64,000 bases of DNA from Falciphora oryzae (Eukaryota > Ascomycota > Sordariomycetes > Magnaporthales > Magnaporthaceae): assembly GCA_000733355.1 (NCBI GenBank), contig JNVV01000013.1, positions 593,323-657,322 of the forward strand. The letters are read 5' to 3'. The notes beneath the pieces were generated by a model, which searched no databases, was not told the origin of the DNA, and saw nothing but the letters and a program-made list of their open reading frames with translations. How positions within the stretch are numbered: the stretch's first letter is position 1; each line of letters starts with the position of its first letter. The position numbers and the translations under genes were made by a program. Shown here piece by piece: positions 43,505 through 56,462 of this stretch.

Positions 43505-45759
43505 AACACGGGCCACATCAATCTGGCGGCTAACGGTACTCAGATTCAGAGTGACATTGACAGCGTCGTGCCATCGCCGGCCCGGAAGCGCCGCGCCGGA
43601 AGATCGGCAGGCTGAAATCTTGATTGCACTCTCCCAGTCCCGTCTAACCAACTGGCCGCCAAGACCAGCAACACGGAGGCACCGGGTTCGGACATGGTAC
43701 AAAAGAAGGGAGGGTTGATTTGGCGGCGTACTTTGGGTTTGGGAACCAAGCGGCGGGCATCTTTTCGTTTTTCTCTTTATTTATCTTTTCCCCCTATTGC
43801 TACGCATGAACGTTGGCATCTCTTCGGGCTTTCCTGGGTGTCGATCCCCCGGCATGCCTCATACTCCTTGTACTGTATCACAGGAACACCGACAGAGGGG
43901 GGCGCTTTTTTACCGCTATGTCCAGTCCGCCATACCTACCCACACTACCGGTGTGCTAAAACGCCAGGATCGCCTATCCGCTCTCAAGTAAATGGGAGTG
44001 GCGGCCGCATGGAAGAGCTTAATAGTGGCGACTCTGCCACGTCGCAAACACCTAAACGGACTCGATCACGCACAACTTGCGTTCCACGTCACCCAGCACC
44101 GAGCTGAGAAACCTATCATCGCTATAAAGTGCTAGTGTCGCTGAAGGATCACTGTGCTGATACCGGGGCCTGTTACCTGGGATCTTCCCCGGCGGCAATG
44201 CAGAGCTACAGGACATTGAAGAGCAGGATCGCCAGAGCAGCAAACATGTTCCCAGATAGTCAGATATTTTAAGGAGCTGTCAAAATGATGGGGGTGTGAT
44301 AGAGTAACAAAAGGAGGGTTAGATTGCACCAAGCAGTCTCGATAAAGGTCCCATGACAGCGTGCCCGCTCGGCGCAGAAGGATGGAAGCTTGGGGATTGG
44401 AAGATCGCCAAAAGGAGAAATCGCAGCGACGACAACTCCTTGGGCCAAAGGGTTTTCCAACTGCATAACCCCCGCCCAGGTCATCGTATAATTGGTACCT
44501 ACCTTGGTACCTCCTCAAGTAGGGGGATTATGGATGTGCACGTGTGCCATCACCAACAGACCATCACGAGGGATGCATCATGCAAGGGATAAAGGATCAC
44601 CAAAGGTCTAGCTTCGCGTTCTGGGGCGCCCTTGCTTGTCTGGCCAGGCCCAGCACGTGATGGCAACGCCTGAATTCTCCCAGCCTCCCCCACGACATAA
44701 AAAACGAGACTGCAATTGATGTCCCCCTTGTCGAGTACATTGACCGCGATAAACAACCTCGAAAAAAACCACAACTGTGCATCTTTTCAACTTGAAAAAA
44801 AAAAAAACGTTTTTATAATACTTTGCAATCAGTATTAATATGTAAGCTGGTTTAATTCTTTATTTTCCATCAAGTGTGTGGAAATAGGGAAGGAAAAAAA
44901 AAAAAAAACATGTGCTAAAGTCGCTTCGTTTTGCTGGCTCGTTTATTTTGTTGTGAGGGAGCCAGCCTCCGTGCCTCCTCCACGCCAAGAGGCTGAGGGT
45001 GGGTGGTCTGAACCCCACCTTGACATCGTACCCGCTGCAGGGGCGCAACCTATGGGATGCGAAGGTTTCTCAAAAGATCGAGTCGCCTAACGAGGGAAAT
45101 TTAGAAAATAGAGAACCTAAGAAAGAAAAAAAAAAGAAAAAAATAGGAGAATGTGGAGGGGAAGACTCGAGTCTCGAGGCTCGCAACACGCTTGACGCAT
45201 CCGGGATCGAGCAGCGCCCACACCGAGCCCTGCTACAATTGCCTCACACGCCACGGATCGCCACGCCGCAGACGCTCGGTCGCTACCAAGCGGCTGTCTC
45301 CCAGGGAGCTACAGGGCCTATCACAGCATTTGATTCGATACGTCAATGACGCGGGAGCCCGACCAAGGATGCGCCGAGCAGCCTCAACGACGCCCACTTC
45401 AGCCCTCCAATACTCGAATTGCTTCTTCTGCGCACCCCCGGCTTGGCGCTATCCAATGAGGGACTGACCCGGCGAGCTGCGGGCATATCTGAGACCTCCA
45501 TCCACCCGTCCCTCGCTGCGTCTGGACCAGTCTGCGGAACGGCCAGGTGCATACCTCGACCTCAACATCTCGCCCGCGCGAGCCCTCGACCGTCATCGCT
45601 TCCTCCACCTTCATTTTGCTCAGCGCCTTTGCTCCCGCCTCAAGCACCCAACCACCACCCCTCGGCGACTCGGGCGACGCACGATACCCCTCCGTCTTCC
45701 GCCTCTATACTCTATATACGTGCATGTAAAGCATTGTGTCTTTCTAGACCAACGCCACC
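43505..45759. other. Intergenic, 2.25 kb
   Basis: Between SFH1 and the next plus-strand gene. Several A-rich runs (44798-44809, 44896-44909, 45125-45142). No exon has motif support; the last 350 nt is a C/T-rich leader ending in GCCACCATG. Confidence 0.5.
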
Positions 45760-47996
45760 ATGCCCGGACCGGCCGGGAAGAAAAAGAAGGGCGCAGGGGA
45801 GGGCAGCTCGGGGGCCGCTCCGGGTGCGCCCGCGCCATCGCAAGCCGCTGCAAAAACGTCGAGCTCCAAAACAGTCGCGGCCCCTGGCGAAGGAATGCCG
45901 CTCATAATATGTCGCAATAAGTCAGACGGCCCCGAGCCCGTTCAGCCCAGCTCATCCTTCAGCAGGCAATGGCTAACTCGGGTGTCGTGACGCGCAGGCA
46001 CTGGCGCTACATCTCGTCCTTTCACGGCCCCTGGCTGAATCTGCCGCTCGAAGCGCTCGAGTCGCTTGCACACTCCAACTTTAATAGCCCCCGGCCCAGG
46101 CCCATTGATGTCGGCATCTTCTTCGACCTGGTCAAGATCCGCAAGCTGGTGGGCGAGGCCACTCCGTTGACGGTCAACGCTGCGAACGGGTTCGGGCCTG
46201 GTAAGATGAAGCTCTCGCACGAGCGCAAACACCGCATGCGAGACCAGGCCACGAAGCGCCTCTCCCAGGCCTACCACATTGACGAGATCGCCACGAGCGT
46301 GGCGATCATGCAGGGAACCACCAGTTTGGAGAATGTCGCCGAGCATGTCCTAGACAAGAAGAGCGACGACCTCGACGCCAAGTATGTTCACTTCTTCCAC
46401 GAGAAGATCCCCTCGCGCCATGTCGTTGAGTCGACTCCCTTCGACCCCCTGAACGACATCATAGCCGCCAGACCCATGGAACCTGAGCCCTTCCGAACCA
46501 GGGCCGTTTTGCGCGTCTTTGCCGAAGACTACGACGGCGCTGTTGCGGACTTGACGGCTGCCATGCAACTACTGCGCTACAACGGCCCGGCGCATAACTC
46601 GCGTGACGATATAGAGGCTCCCCCACTGACGCCTGCGGGGCGCCGCCCCCCAGAGCTCAAGCTGTCGGATGACGAGCAGCCGACAAGCCTGGAGATGCAG
46701 CTGATGTTCCAGCGAGGGTCCGCGTACTTGTCCAAAGCGTGTCAATGTGTCTATGCTGCGCTTCCGACGCCCGAAAAGCCGGAGACGAGCAACAGCGCGG
46801 CCGTCGCGGGTGGCCGGGCCTCCCCCGCGGCGGCGAGTGGCGAGGCCGCTGCCCAGAGCACTGGCGAGAAGCCCGCGCGGGCACCCGCGGTGGAGCTCAG
46901 CCCGCAGCAGATCGCGGCCCGCAAGTCGGTCAAGACCATGGCAAAAAGGGCCCTAAGGGACTTCATAGGCTTCCTAGATCATCTGGAGTATTCCCCCGAG
47001 TACCCGCTCGAAGATTTCGACGAGTTCGCTCGGAAGCACCGCGCGGCTACCAGGTATGGGAATCCCAACGTTGCGCCAGCCGCAACCTACAAGACCCACA
47101 AGCTGTACAAGCTCTCCGCACTGTTCCAACCTACACCACCGGCAGACCTGCCACCATATCCGCCAACCGCGGACCAACCCAAGCAGGACCAGGCGCAGCA
47201 GCAACAAGACCAGTCGCAAGCGCAGCAGCAGCAACAGTTAGGGCCGAGCTCCGCTCCTGCGAAGCCGACAACGGCCCTGCCGGTTGAGAGCGTGACATAC
47301 CATCCTCTTCTGACGGATGCTATGCACGCCGTGCTCCTTTGCCACAGCCTCCTGGCGACCAACCCCACGGAGCTTCGACGTCACGCCTACATGGTCGCGC
47401 GCCTCTCTCGCGTCGCCGACGGCTACCCCATATTTCAGGCTAGTCGCAGTCCGGCTCGGGCTGACTGGATCGAGGTTCTCAGGCGGCTCAGCGGGCAAGA
47501 CTGGCTCTCTCTCAAGAACGGGTGGGATGCCCTATGCAGACCCCCACCGCTGCATGTGGGGATTCCGCCCAGCGGCGCCGCCGCTCCATCGCCCTCGGCG
47601 ACTCGGTCGCAGAACACTGATGGGTCCAATCCTTCGCTGGCGCCGACATCGCCATACGGCGCGGCACAACCTCCTGCATCGCCTTACGGCTCAGGGGCGG
47701 GTGACCCAACCGCGAGTCTCCCGACAAGGACTGCCAGCATTTCCAGCACACCCGTTCGGAGGTGGGATGGGCTCGACGAAGACGCTCGCGAGTACCCAAT
47801 ATGGACAGAGCGCGCCGCGGCCATCGTGAGGTGGCTCAGGGAGGCGCCGTTTCTCCCGCCCCTCCCACCGAGCACGGGCGGCAAGAAGAAAAAGAAGGTT
47901 GTAAAATCAACGGCACCGCCAGCACCTGTGGCCACGGGTGCTGGAAGCGCCGCCGATGGAAGCGGGGCCGCGCCGATGCCACCGACAATGACTTGA
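45760..47996 (+). CDS. Conserved fungal protein ('histidine kinase group')
   Basis: Exons 45760..45920 and 45998..47996 give 719 aa. The 77-nt intron splits an AAG codon and restores CRNKHWRYISSFHGPWL, a block highly conserved among filamentous ascomycetes. The start has a strong GCCACCATG context. The N-terminus is lysine- and alanine-rich and probably disordered. Conserved blocks follow: PRPIDVGIFFDLVKIRKLV, RERKHRMRDQ-like (SHERKHRMRDQAT), FFHEKIPSRHVVE, and FDPLNDII, then TPR-like helices (RTRAVLRVFAEDYDGAVADLTAAM; FQRGSAYLSKAC). Proline-, alanine- and glutamine-rich linkers separate a last helical unit (YHPLLTDAMHAVLLCHSLL). Databases often call relatives histidine kinase group proteins, yet I see no kinase H-box, ATPase G-boxes or receiver domain. 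Function is unknown; the TPR-like repeats suggest a scaffold. Confidence 0.85.
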
Positions 47997-48411
47997 TTAG
48001 AATATGTATTGGATTTTTCCGTAAGCGAGACGAAAGAGAGGAAAAGGTGCTTGTCTGGTCAAAGTCAGACAAAAACCTGCTATGTAGCACTGGATATCGT
48101 ATGCACACGACGCGATGTTGCATCCAAGCCAGTCGATACCTGACTACTTGATGCTTGATTGATAATGGGTACTTCTTGGAATACCTCATTTTTAGCATAC
48201 TTACACGTGTGCATAGGCGAAGCGGATTGACATCCACGGCAAAACCGTAAGGAACTTGTATGCTACAACTCCAAATCCGCGCGACTCGCGTTGTGGAGGT
48301 AAGATACACCAACAGACATGATATTATGGTATTAGTTGCTTATCCAGCTCGGGACGCCGTATACCTCAAGATATATGCTGTCTATTGGGGAGATATCATC
48401 AGAGTAGCAAC
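47997..48411. other. Intergenic between convergent genes
   Basis: About 0.4 kb between the stops of the TPR-like protein and the P450. Nothing beyond presumed 3' UTRs. Confidence 0.55.
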
Positions 48412-50329
48412 TCAGTGAGCCCGCGCCTGCACCCGGCAAGGGTACCCGTCGCTCGGGCGCTCCGCCGTCGGCCTCTCGGCCCTCTTCTTCTTTTTACCCC
48501 TCGTGTTGTGCAGCCGGTTCCACTCGTCGTGCGCGGGCACAATGTCCAGGTCCCTCAGCGTCAGCACCAGCGCCACCTTGAGCATCATGACGGCCAGCGC
48601 CTGCCCGATGCAGCTGCGCGGGCCCTGGCCGAACGGCCGGTACGCGGCGCTCTTGTTGCTCGTGCTCGTGCTGTTGCTGCCGTTGCAGTCATCGTCGCTA
48701 CCGCCGCCGCCGCCGCTGCTGCTGCTGCCACTGCCGCCGCCACCGAGCCAGCGCTCGGGCAGGAACTCGTCGGGCCGGTCCCAGTCGCCCGGGTTGACGT
48801 GCACCATGTTGTGTAGGACCCAGACGTAGCACCCCTCGGAGGGCAGGACGCGGCCGGCGCCGTCGACGAGGTCCGTGCCCGGCCGCCCCGCCGTCATCTT
48901 GGACGAGGGCGGGTGCAGGCGCAGCACCTCCTTGATGACGGCCAGCGTGCGCGGCAGGGCGTTGAGGAGGGCGGGCTCCGAGGACAGCCTCTGCTGCAGC
49001 TGTAGCGTGGAGGAGGCGGGGTCTACGCGGCCAAAGACGGCGTCGTGCTCGGCCCGGACGAGGGAGAGCCACTCGGGCCGCTCGGCGAGGTGGTGGTAGG
49101 CGAAGACGAGCGTGGTGCTGGTCGCGTCGTGGCCGGCGAAAAGGAAAAGGCGGATGTTTGCCGTCATGGCCTTCTTAAAGTCCGCAGCTGCTGCGGCGTC
49201 TGCGCCTTCGTCGTCTCCCAAGACGGCTGACATGGCGAGGGAGAGGATGGACCTTGACGACGATGGGGGGTCGTCATCGCCGCCCAGGTTGCTTTTCTCG
49301 TGGCCATCGCTAGCGGTGACCTCGTTGCTTCTCTTGTGTTGCGCCTCGGCCAGCTGGTTATCGACCTGGGCGCGGATGTATTGGTTCATCTGTCGGCTGC
49401 TGTACCACTGCACTAGCCATCCGACCGACAGATACTTTGTAAGTGGGTTCATGGTCGCCTCGTAGTTGTTCCACGAGATTATAGTCATTAGAGCGTTGGC
49501 CACGGGGCTGTCGCGCTCTTGGTGTTGAAACCTCGCGCCCCTGGAAAAAGGAAATGAAGGTATGTCAGTATGGATCCAAGTCCAGCATAGCGGCCAACTC
49601 TGACCAAAAAAAACTCACATAGTCACAGAACCAATAATATCAACAGTCAGCCTCAGCGTCATGTCCTCCAGCTGGAACAGCCCCCCCTCCCGCGCCCTAG
49701 CCAGCAGCAGGCCCCTGAACACGGCGACCTCGCGCACGACGTGCGGCACGAACCCCAGGACGCTCCCCGAGCTGAACCCGGGCCCCAGCGCCTTGCGCCA
49801 GCGCGTCCAGCGCGGCCCCGTCATGGTGAGGAGGCTCTCGCCGCCCGTGACGACGTCGAGCTGGCCGCACATGCCGCGCGGCAGCGCCAGGCCCAGGCGC
49901 TGCACCTGCGCGGCACCCGCGGCCGACGTCACCACCAGCAGCGGCGCGCTAAAGGGCCACAGGTCGACGTAGTGCATCCCGCCGTCCCGGAACGGCAGCG
50001 ACAGCTCGCCGAAGAGCCGGTCGACGCTCGAGTCGTGCGCCACCCGCTTCTCGCAGCGAGCCAGGGCGCCGAAGTGGCCCAGGACCGGGTGGTAGGGCGG
50101 CATGGGCTGAAAGCGGGCGACGGCCGTGTTAGCCTGAGGACTTTGTATGTGATTTATCCGACAGTAGCAGGATATAATCGGCCAAACGCACCAGACCGGC
50201 TCGTTGGAGCTTGTTGACGAACTTCCTGGCCGCATATAGTCTCATAAAGAAGAGCACGACGCCGCCCGCGGCAGCCACGGCAAGGAGGACCAGGCATCCT
50301 TGGGCATCCAAGGACGAGCGAAGAGGCAT
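48412..50329 (-). CDS. Cytochrome P450 monooxygenase
   Basis: Exons 50192..50329, 49619..50106 and 48412..49540 give 584 aa. An N-terminal anchor (about residues 13-30) places it in the ER membrane. Motifs: I-helix AGHDATS (about 344-350) for O2 activation, K-helix ExxR (EVLR, 413-416), PERW, and the haem loop FGQGPRSCIG with the thiolate Cys at about 519. A Gly/Ser/Asp/Asn-rich insertion of about 35 residues (about 475-508) lies between PERW and the haem loop; it is low-complexity and absent from most P450s. Another acidic, Asp/Ser-rich loop precedes the I helix. The reaction is unknown; the chain resembles fungal P450s of secondary or xenobiotic metabolism. No biosynthetic backbone gene is nearby, so it does not look like part of a cluster. 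Confidence 0.93.
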
Positions 50330-51189
50330 CTTTGCTGTTTGTGAATCCGTTGGTGCCGCATGTGGGCAGACCAGGTGAGCGGCCGGCAAGCCTAGTAGCT
50401 TAAATATGAGAAGATGAAGGAGGAGGGGATGCCAACGGGCAAGTGACAAAACTATATCATACAGCCACTGTCCACCCAGTCACTGTGGGTGTGACAGGTC
50501 ATCGCAGAGAAGTGAAAATAAAGTGCTTTGACTTTGGCGACGACAGGCCCGTGATGGAGGCGCAATGCGAAACCGCGCCGGCGCATTTGCACAACCCTGT
50601 AGGTTTAGCGCCCCTGACCGGTTCACCCAGCAGCACGCAGAAAAACATCCACGCTGGCCAGCACGTTTATGGTTAGTTCGGCCGATCTATCTGTCAAACC
50701 CAAACTGTATGCACGCTGGCTGATGGCGCCGCGTTGCCGCTCGGTCTCGGTTGCACGCCCAGCTCTCGCCGACGGCAGGTAGACACATATGGCCAAGGAG
50801 GCCCGCGCCCGACGCCATCAGGCGGGCAAGACATTGTCATCGTCCGTGGCACTGCTCTTGCGGGCAGGAATCCCCCTTGAACCAAAGGGGAAGGGTATAT
50901 TATGGCATTTTGGTGCTTGGATACCTACACACCAAGTCAGCGCCCATGCAGGCAACCGCTGAGGGAGTGTTTTGTTCCGCGACAGAGGAGAACTAATCGC
51001 CAGATGAATAGTGGAGGAAAAAGAACAGAGATCTAAATCCCAGAGATACTTCCAGCCAGGAGCAAAAACATGAGTGCGGAATCAACAAAAAGACAAGAGC
51101 CGCCAAGTATCCAGAAAAAATACGTCCGATAATGACAGGGGAATAGAAATTATTCATATAATAAGTGTCATCCTAGACGCCGCCGGCAT
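50330..51189. other. Intergenic, P450 promoter side
   Basis: About 0.86 kb between the P450 start and the first transcription factor stop. No gene or repeat recognised. Confidence 0.5.
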
Positions 51190-54100
51190 TTACCACCGCC
51201 CCCCGTTCCCGTTCTCCACGCCGACCATGTCGACACCCATACTCAGCAATTGGTTGATCTCACCCATGCCGTCCTGCTCCAACACACCCATGAGCTCCGA
51301 CAGCTGCTCCTGCGTCAGGCTCCCGTGCCGCATCGGGTTCACGAAGCTGTTGGCCGCAAAGGGACTCCCTTGACCGAACGATGACATGCCGCCACCGGGT
51401 GCACCACCCGGACCAAGACCAACGCCGTTCATGGCTGCCCCGCCGAATCCGCCAGGAGGCAAGGCGCTCATGAAGGCGGTGTCGACGCCCGGGTCGCCAA
51501 AGCTGTGTGAGTTGTTGTTGAAAGCCCCATTATTCTGCTGCGAGAAGGCATACGGCGAGATCAGGGGTGGTGGCGGGCTGAACCAGTTGGAGACGTTGGC
51601 GGACGGGTGCTGGTGGTGTGGGTGGCGCCCTTGCTGTGGCAGCGGCGGGACGGCAAACGTGGGCCCCCGCGACGGTGGCATCGTTACGGGGCCCGTGGGG
51701 GTCTGCTGCGGTGTCGACTGCGGCGTCAGGTGGCCGTGCATCTCCTGGTGCTGCTGCTGCGGAGTGTGAGGGGTGAACTTGATGGCCGGGGTGGCGACGG
51801 GCGTCATGTGGGCAGGTGGGCTCCGATGAGCCATAGTGGGTGTTGGGCTGACCGACCGAGGATCCGACGCCATCGTGATTGGCGGAGACAGCGAGTTCCC
51901 GTTGGGCGGGAACCCACCTTGGCCGCCGCCTAGCGACTCCGGGGGTGTGGGGAGTGCATTCTGCTGCGGGGGTGAAGGATGGTTGCCGTCGTGGTGGGCT
52001 GTTGAGGGCGAAGGCCCAGGGCCTGTCTGGTCCTCCATGCGAGTGTTCTCCTCGTCCTGCACGAAATCTGGCGGGAAGTAAGACGGCCGTCGGCCCTTGC
52101 CGTCCGATGAGGGGTTGTAAAAGATAGAGCCGGTGCGGAACTGAGGATGTCTCTGCTGGAAGCCGTCGTCGACAAAACCGGGGTCTCCGAAGTTGAAGGC
52201 CGCTTCAGGCTGGCTGTTGAAGACGTTTCCAAACTGCGGTGTGACAAATAGCGATGCCTGCTGCTGCTGCTGCTGCTGAGGTTGGCTGTGCGGCGGCGGC
52301 GCCTGTGAGCCGGCAGTCGAGACGGTCGACGGACCCGACACGTCTGATGCCGAGGGAGAGTTGGTGTCGGCGGTCGATGAGGGTGTCCCAAAGTTGCCGT
52401 TGAAAGCCCGAGACATTGCTGGATCTTCTTTCTGCTCGTAGCTCTGCAGACACGCTCGAGCCAAGTTGCTATAGTGCTGCGACGCAGCAGCCGTTCCAGG
52501 CCAGCGCTCGGCGCACTGGTCGATGGTCTCGAGGCATGTTGCCACCAGCTCCTCCAGCTTCTCCCGCGGGTGCGCTTTGCGAACTTCGGCGTACGCAACC
52601 GACCACAGCAACGTGTTGAGTGACATGTAGACAGTCAGGAGGAAGATCCAAGTGATATCCACTGCAGACTTCTTGACCTGTTGGCTCGACAGCGTCATGA
52701 TATAGGCCGCGGACTCGGCGCAGCGCAGAGCCGCCGCGCCAGAGGGCTTCGGCACCTGGGGCGAGGGCCTGTACAGGCCAACCATCATGGTGTGGTACTT
52801 GCCCGTGAACCTAGAAGTTATGTTAGCAACTCCGACGCTGTATGCAAGAAATCCTTCTGACAGATTCCAAACTTACCAGGGCCGGCACCAGGCTGGTTGC
52901 TGAGGACTGGCGTCGAGCCACTCCTGCATCTTCTGCTCCATCTGAGCGAACCAGGGGTGATTCTCGTCCCTGGGCTCGTGCCGTTTCTTCTCGTAGAGGA
53001 CCCGACGAATCTCAGCTTGGAGGACACGCATCTTGCAAAAGTGGATCGCCGCGAGTTTCTTCTCGCTCAAGGGGCCCTCTTTGATACCCTCGGATGTGAT
53101 GTTCTCGTCGGCGTGGGCGTCGAAGAAGCCAACGTCCATAAAGTCGTTGCCCTTGGCGAACCCGTTCGGGCGCCCCATGCTGTGGGCCAGGCCGTACTCC
53201 ATGGTGGTGACGATCCAGCTGAGCCTGCGTCGCATGTCGAGCATGAGTGGATCGACGACACCCTGCGCGTAGCCGTTGGTGATGGTCTTCTCATCGCCGA
53301 GGCCAAGCTGCTGGCATATTCTTGTGGCAAGACCGATTATGTAGTAGACGGCCGTCCTCGTGGGCGTCAACGTCGAATACTGAGCGATCAGGACAAGGCA
53401 CTGGACTGTCCTCAAGTCCTTGGTGCGCACAACGTCCTCAAAGTACTGCATGGCGGCTAGGTAGTAGCTGTCTGCAAGTCCAGCCCACTGTGTATCGAGC
53501 TTCTGCAAAGCGATGGCGAGGACCATCCGGACCATGAAGTTCTTGTGCGGATCAGCCTCGCCGGCATACACATCATCCAGGTCTTTTGCAAGGGCGACCT
53601 CGTGGAGGGTCGGATGGAATATTTGGGCTGGCAGCAGGTGGTATGCGGTATTATCATTAGATTGCAAGGGTACATACACCGTCCGTCCATGAGGGAAGAG
53701 ACAACACTAACCTCTTTGGTTGAACACATCCATGAGCTTTCCAGCCATAGGCCTTGTCGGTAGCTCCTCGGCCGGGTACGCGCTGACCATAGGGTAGCTC
53801 TTCTTACGGCCAGAAGGCCCGCTGATGCTGCCGCCCATGCTGATGACGCTCTGCATCCTGTTCAAGCGGTCCGACCTGCGCGAGCGCACCTCGGGGATCA
53901 GCTCGGATATCTTGTTGGACTCGGTGTATCGCTTAGCTTCCTCCATTAGCAGGCGCGTCATGGCGATACCACTGCTCGGGCCGAGGTACCGCGGGGTCTC
54001 GTCGCGCTCGTCTAGCCGAACCAACCCCCCGGGCCGCACCATATCCTCCGAGTTGCGTGGGTAATCATCATCGCTGGTGAACTGCGCCAGCTCCGCCTCG

Positions 54101-54638
54101 AGCTGTCGGACCCGCCCCTGCAATTTCACAACATACTGGCGGCTGATCTTCTTGCCCTTTGCAGTGTCGTAGTACTCGCATATGGAGCCAGACCGCTCGC
54201 ACGGAAGGCAGCGCGGAAGCGTAGGGTCGCATCTCGTCTTTCGCTGTTTGGCACAACACCCGCACACACGCCGTTCCGTGTGTCAGAACTTCCTTGTGAC
54301 GTCCGCTTCCCCGTCATGGCTGAGAACGCCGGAGACGAGACGGAGACGGACAGGACAGGGGGTAAGGGACCGGGGGAGCGCACCTGTCGGCAACGGCAAC
54401 AAGCAGTCAAAGTGTGCGCAATGCGCTGTGAGGGGCCATGGCCGTCCGAGTCGTCGCGATTGTGCTGGCGGGCACGGGCGGGCGAGGGAGCGGGGCCGGG
54501 GGCGTGGTGCTGGAGTTGCTGAGACACCGGAGGACGTTGAAATTGGTGGTGGAATTGCTGGTTCGGGTGCAGGTGTTGCGACGGCGGGCGCGGCATCATA
54601 GAGCCGAGCCCCTGCCGGAAGATGGCGGTGGCATCCAT
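51190..54638 (-). CDS. Zn(II)2Cys6 transcription factor with fungal_trans domain
   Basis: Nuclear DNA-binding regulator. Exons 54384..54638, 53712..54243, 52877..53627 and 51190..52810 give 1052 aa. The Gln/His/Pro-rich N-terminus leads to the zinc cluster C80-x2-C83-x6-C90-x6-C97-x2-C100-x6-C107, interrupted by a 140-nt intron after CCRCRQ. A basic linker (KGKKISRQYVVK) and a leucine-zipper-like helix follow. The middle-homology domain starts at FNQRAQIFHPTLHE and includes QYSTLTPTRTAVYYIIGLATRICQQLGL. The C-terminal ~350 residues are Gln/Pro/Asn/Gly-rich and disordered, a likely activation region, and end in a short helix (MGEINQLLSMG). Start was fixed at the first ATG in frame. The acceptor of exon 3 was set by NQR|AQIFHP. 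It is divergent from the second regulator, 3 kb away. I cannot assign the target pathway. Confidence 0.92.
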
Positions 54639-55224
54639 CTGGTGCTCTCGGGCGGACGCCACCCCGTGCGCTTCGGTCGAGGTGTCGCGCGGCTCTTTGA
54701 CCCTGCTCTTCGTTGCTTCCTTGTTCCTCGGATCGCGCTGTCGTCGCGCGGATGGATTGGGCGGGCTATTGTCAAGCGGTGACGGGGCGGGTTTTCTCCA
54801 GCGCCCGGGCAGCCACCTGGAAGTGTATTTGGTGTTGTATTACTTGTACGCCAGGCCGGCAAGGCCGATGCTGATGCCGTGCGACCGAACGCTCGTGTCG
54901 TGTCTAGGTAGGCAAGGCTCGGCGAGTAAGGCGGGCGTTCGTGTTCTCTTGTGCTGGCCGGGGCGAGAGACGGCACGGGTGACGAGGCAGGCGATGCGGG
55001 AGGGCGGCGCAACGATGTGCGGTCTGGAAGTTACTTGGACGAAGTGGCTGCCGTCTAGAGCCCGGTCAGTCTACGCAGTTGGTAAGGGGTTCTCTTGGTC
55101 GACGGCAGGTGAAATTTGCAAGAAGCATCGAATCGAATTTGCGAAGCATGCGTCAGCTCGTGTCCAGCGGATATCCATGCAGACCTAGGTAGGTACTGGC
55201 CGCTGCAACTAGCACCAGCAGGCA

Positions 55225-55252
<28 letters not shown>
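55225..55252 (+). repeat. (ATTG)7 microsatellite
   Basis: Seven perfect ATTG units, 28 nt, in the intergenic region between two transcription factor genes. Confidence 0.9.
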
Positions 55253-55257
<5 letters not shown>

Positions 55258-56024
55258 GGCCGCGCGCCGTGCCCTAGGTTGGTGTCGTGGATGTGGGGTC
55301 CAACCCCAGGGTGCTTCGCCCGCGTTTATCATGCGAGGCAGGAGCACAGGGTGAGGCGTGACCTTCCTGGAGCGGCAAAAGTTCGTCGCATCTGCTGCCC
55401 AGCGGCAGCTGCAACCTAACCGCTGGGGAGAGGCCAAAGGTGGGCGGGCGGCTTCCTCCGACCTTGGTGCGGGACGGCGCATCGTGCCAGCTTCGATTAT
55501 TGGGACCAGGCGGGAGGTGGGGGGACGAGCGCTTGGGAGTGCTGGAAACGGGGCGCAAAAGGAGACACATGCACTAACGCGGGCATCCACAAGATCAGTT
55601 GAATGACAGGAGGCAGACTCGTCTTCTTCCCCCTTTCCGTGTGCCGCATCGCTGCCCATACAACTCCTCACGCAACATCTAGTCTAGTCCAGCCCTCACA
55701 ACTCTACAGACACAGACACGCGCTGCGCGTCCGACAAATTCCATCAGCTTCTCCCGCCCTCATCGCTAATTACATGGGTCGGCGGAATATTGCTGAGAGG
55801 GGCCTCTGGGTCCACACGATCGGTTGGCCAAGGGGTTCGAGGGTCAAAGCAGAGATGATCGACGGTCTGCGACACTTCGCCGCCTCGTCCAGTGTTCCAT
55901 TCTTAGAAGCGGTTTCCAGTCGTGGACAACTAATCGCGACCTCGTCTATTTCCGCGTCCCAACGAGGCCGGGTCTGCCCAGGAGGTGGAGGTTCGAGCGA
56001 CAAAACGAGGCCTGACGGGAGCTG

Positions 56025-56058
56025 TGTTCTAACCAAGTCGGTGTTCTAACCAAGTCGA
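56025..56058 (+). repeat. 17-bp perfect tandem duplication
   Basis: GTGTTCTAACCAAGTCG is present twice head to tail with no spacer. Looks like a recent slippage or repair duplication. Confidence 0.9.
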
Positions 56059-56443
56059 GCGATGCCACGACATGTCGTCGCAAACAACACGAGAAATTGC
56101 CAAACTGTAAAAGCCAAATCGAAGGCCTCCGCTTTGAGCTCGACACAAGCACTGTACGGGATGCCCCAGGTGTCAGTCAGTCCCAGCCCCTAATTTTAAC
56201 GGCGTCGAAAAATGGTCTTGGGCACAGCTCGTGTAATAGCCATCTGGATACAGTAATTCCGGGGCCAGTGTCAATGCTTTCGATCTAGTATGCATCAAGA
56301 CGGACACAGACGTCAGAAGGAGCCAATCTGCGCTAGAAGGACCAAGGAGGCGAATTTCCCCGCGCACAACCCACGTGTCAGCCAGAGTTGACGGGTCGTC
56401 TGTGTGATATTTGATCGCGACCGCTATTTGATGGATAGCCTGC

Positions 56444-56462
56444 AAAAAAAAAAAAAAAAAAA
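56444..56462 (+). repeat. Poly-A tract, 19 nt
   Basis: Uninterrupted run of 19 A in the shared upstream region of the two regulator genes. Confidence 0.9.

Noticed and set aside
48412..54638. P450 plus regulator as a secondary-metabolite cluster
   Set aside because: No polyketide synthase, peptide synthetase, terpene cyclase or tailoring set is nearby, so adjacency alone is not enough.
55603..56049. 148-codon plus-strand open frame between the two regulators
   Set aside because: No homology by eye, no signal peptide, and it crosses the tandem duplication region; treated as non-coding.
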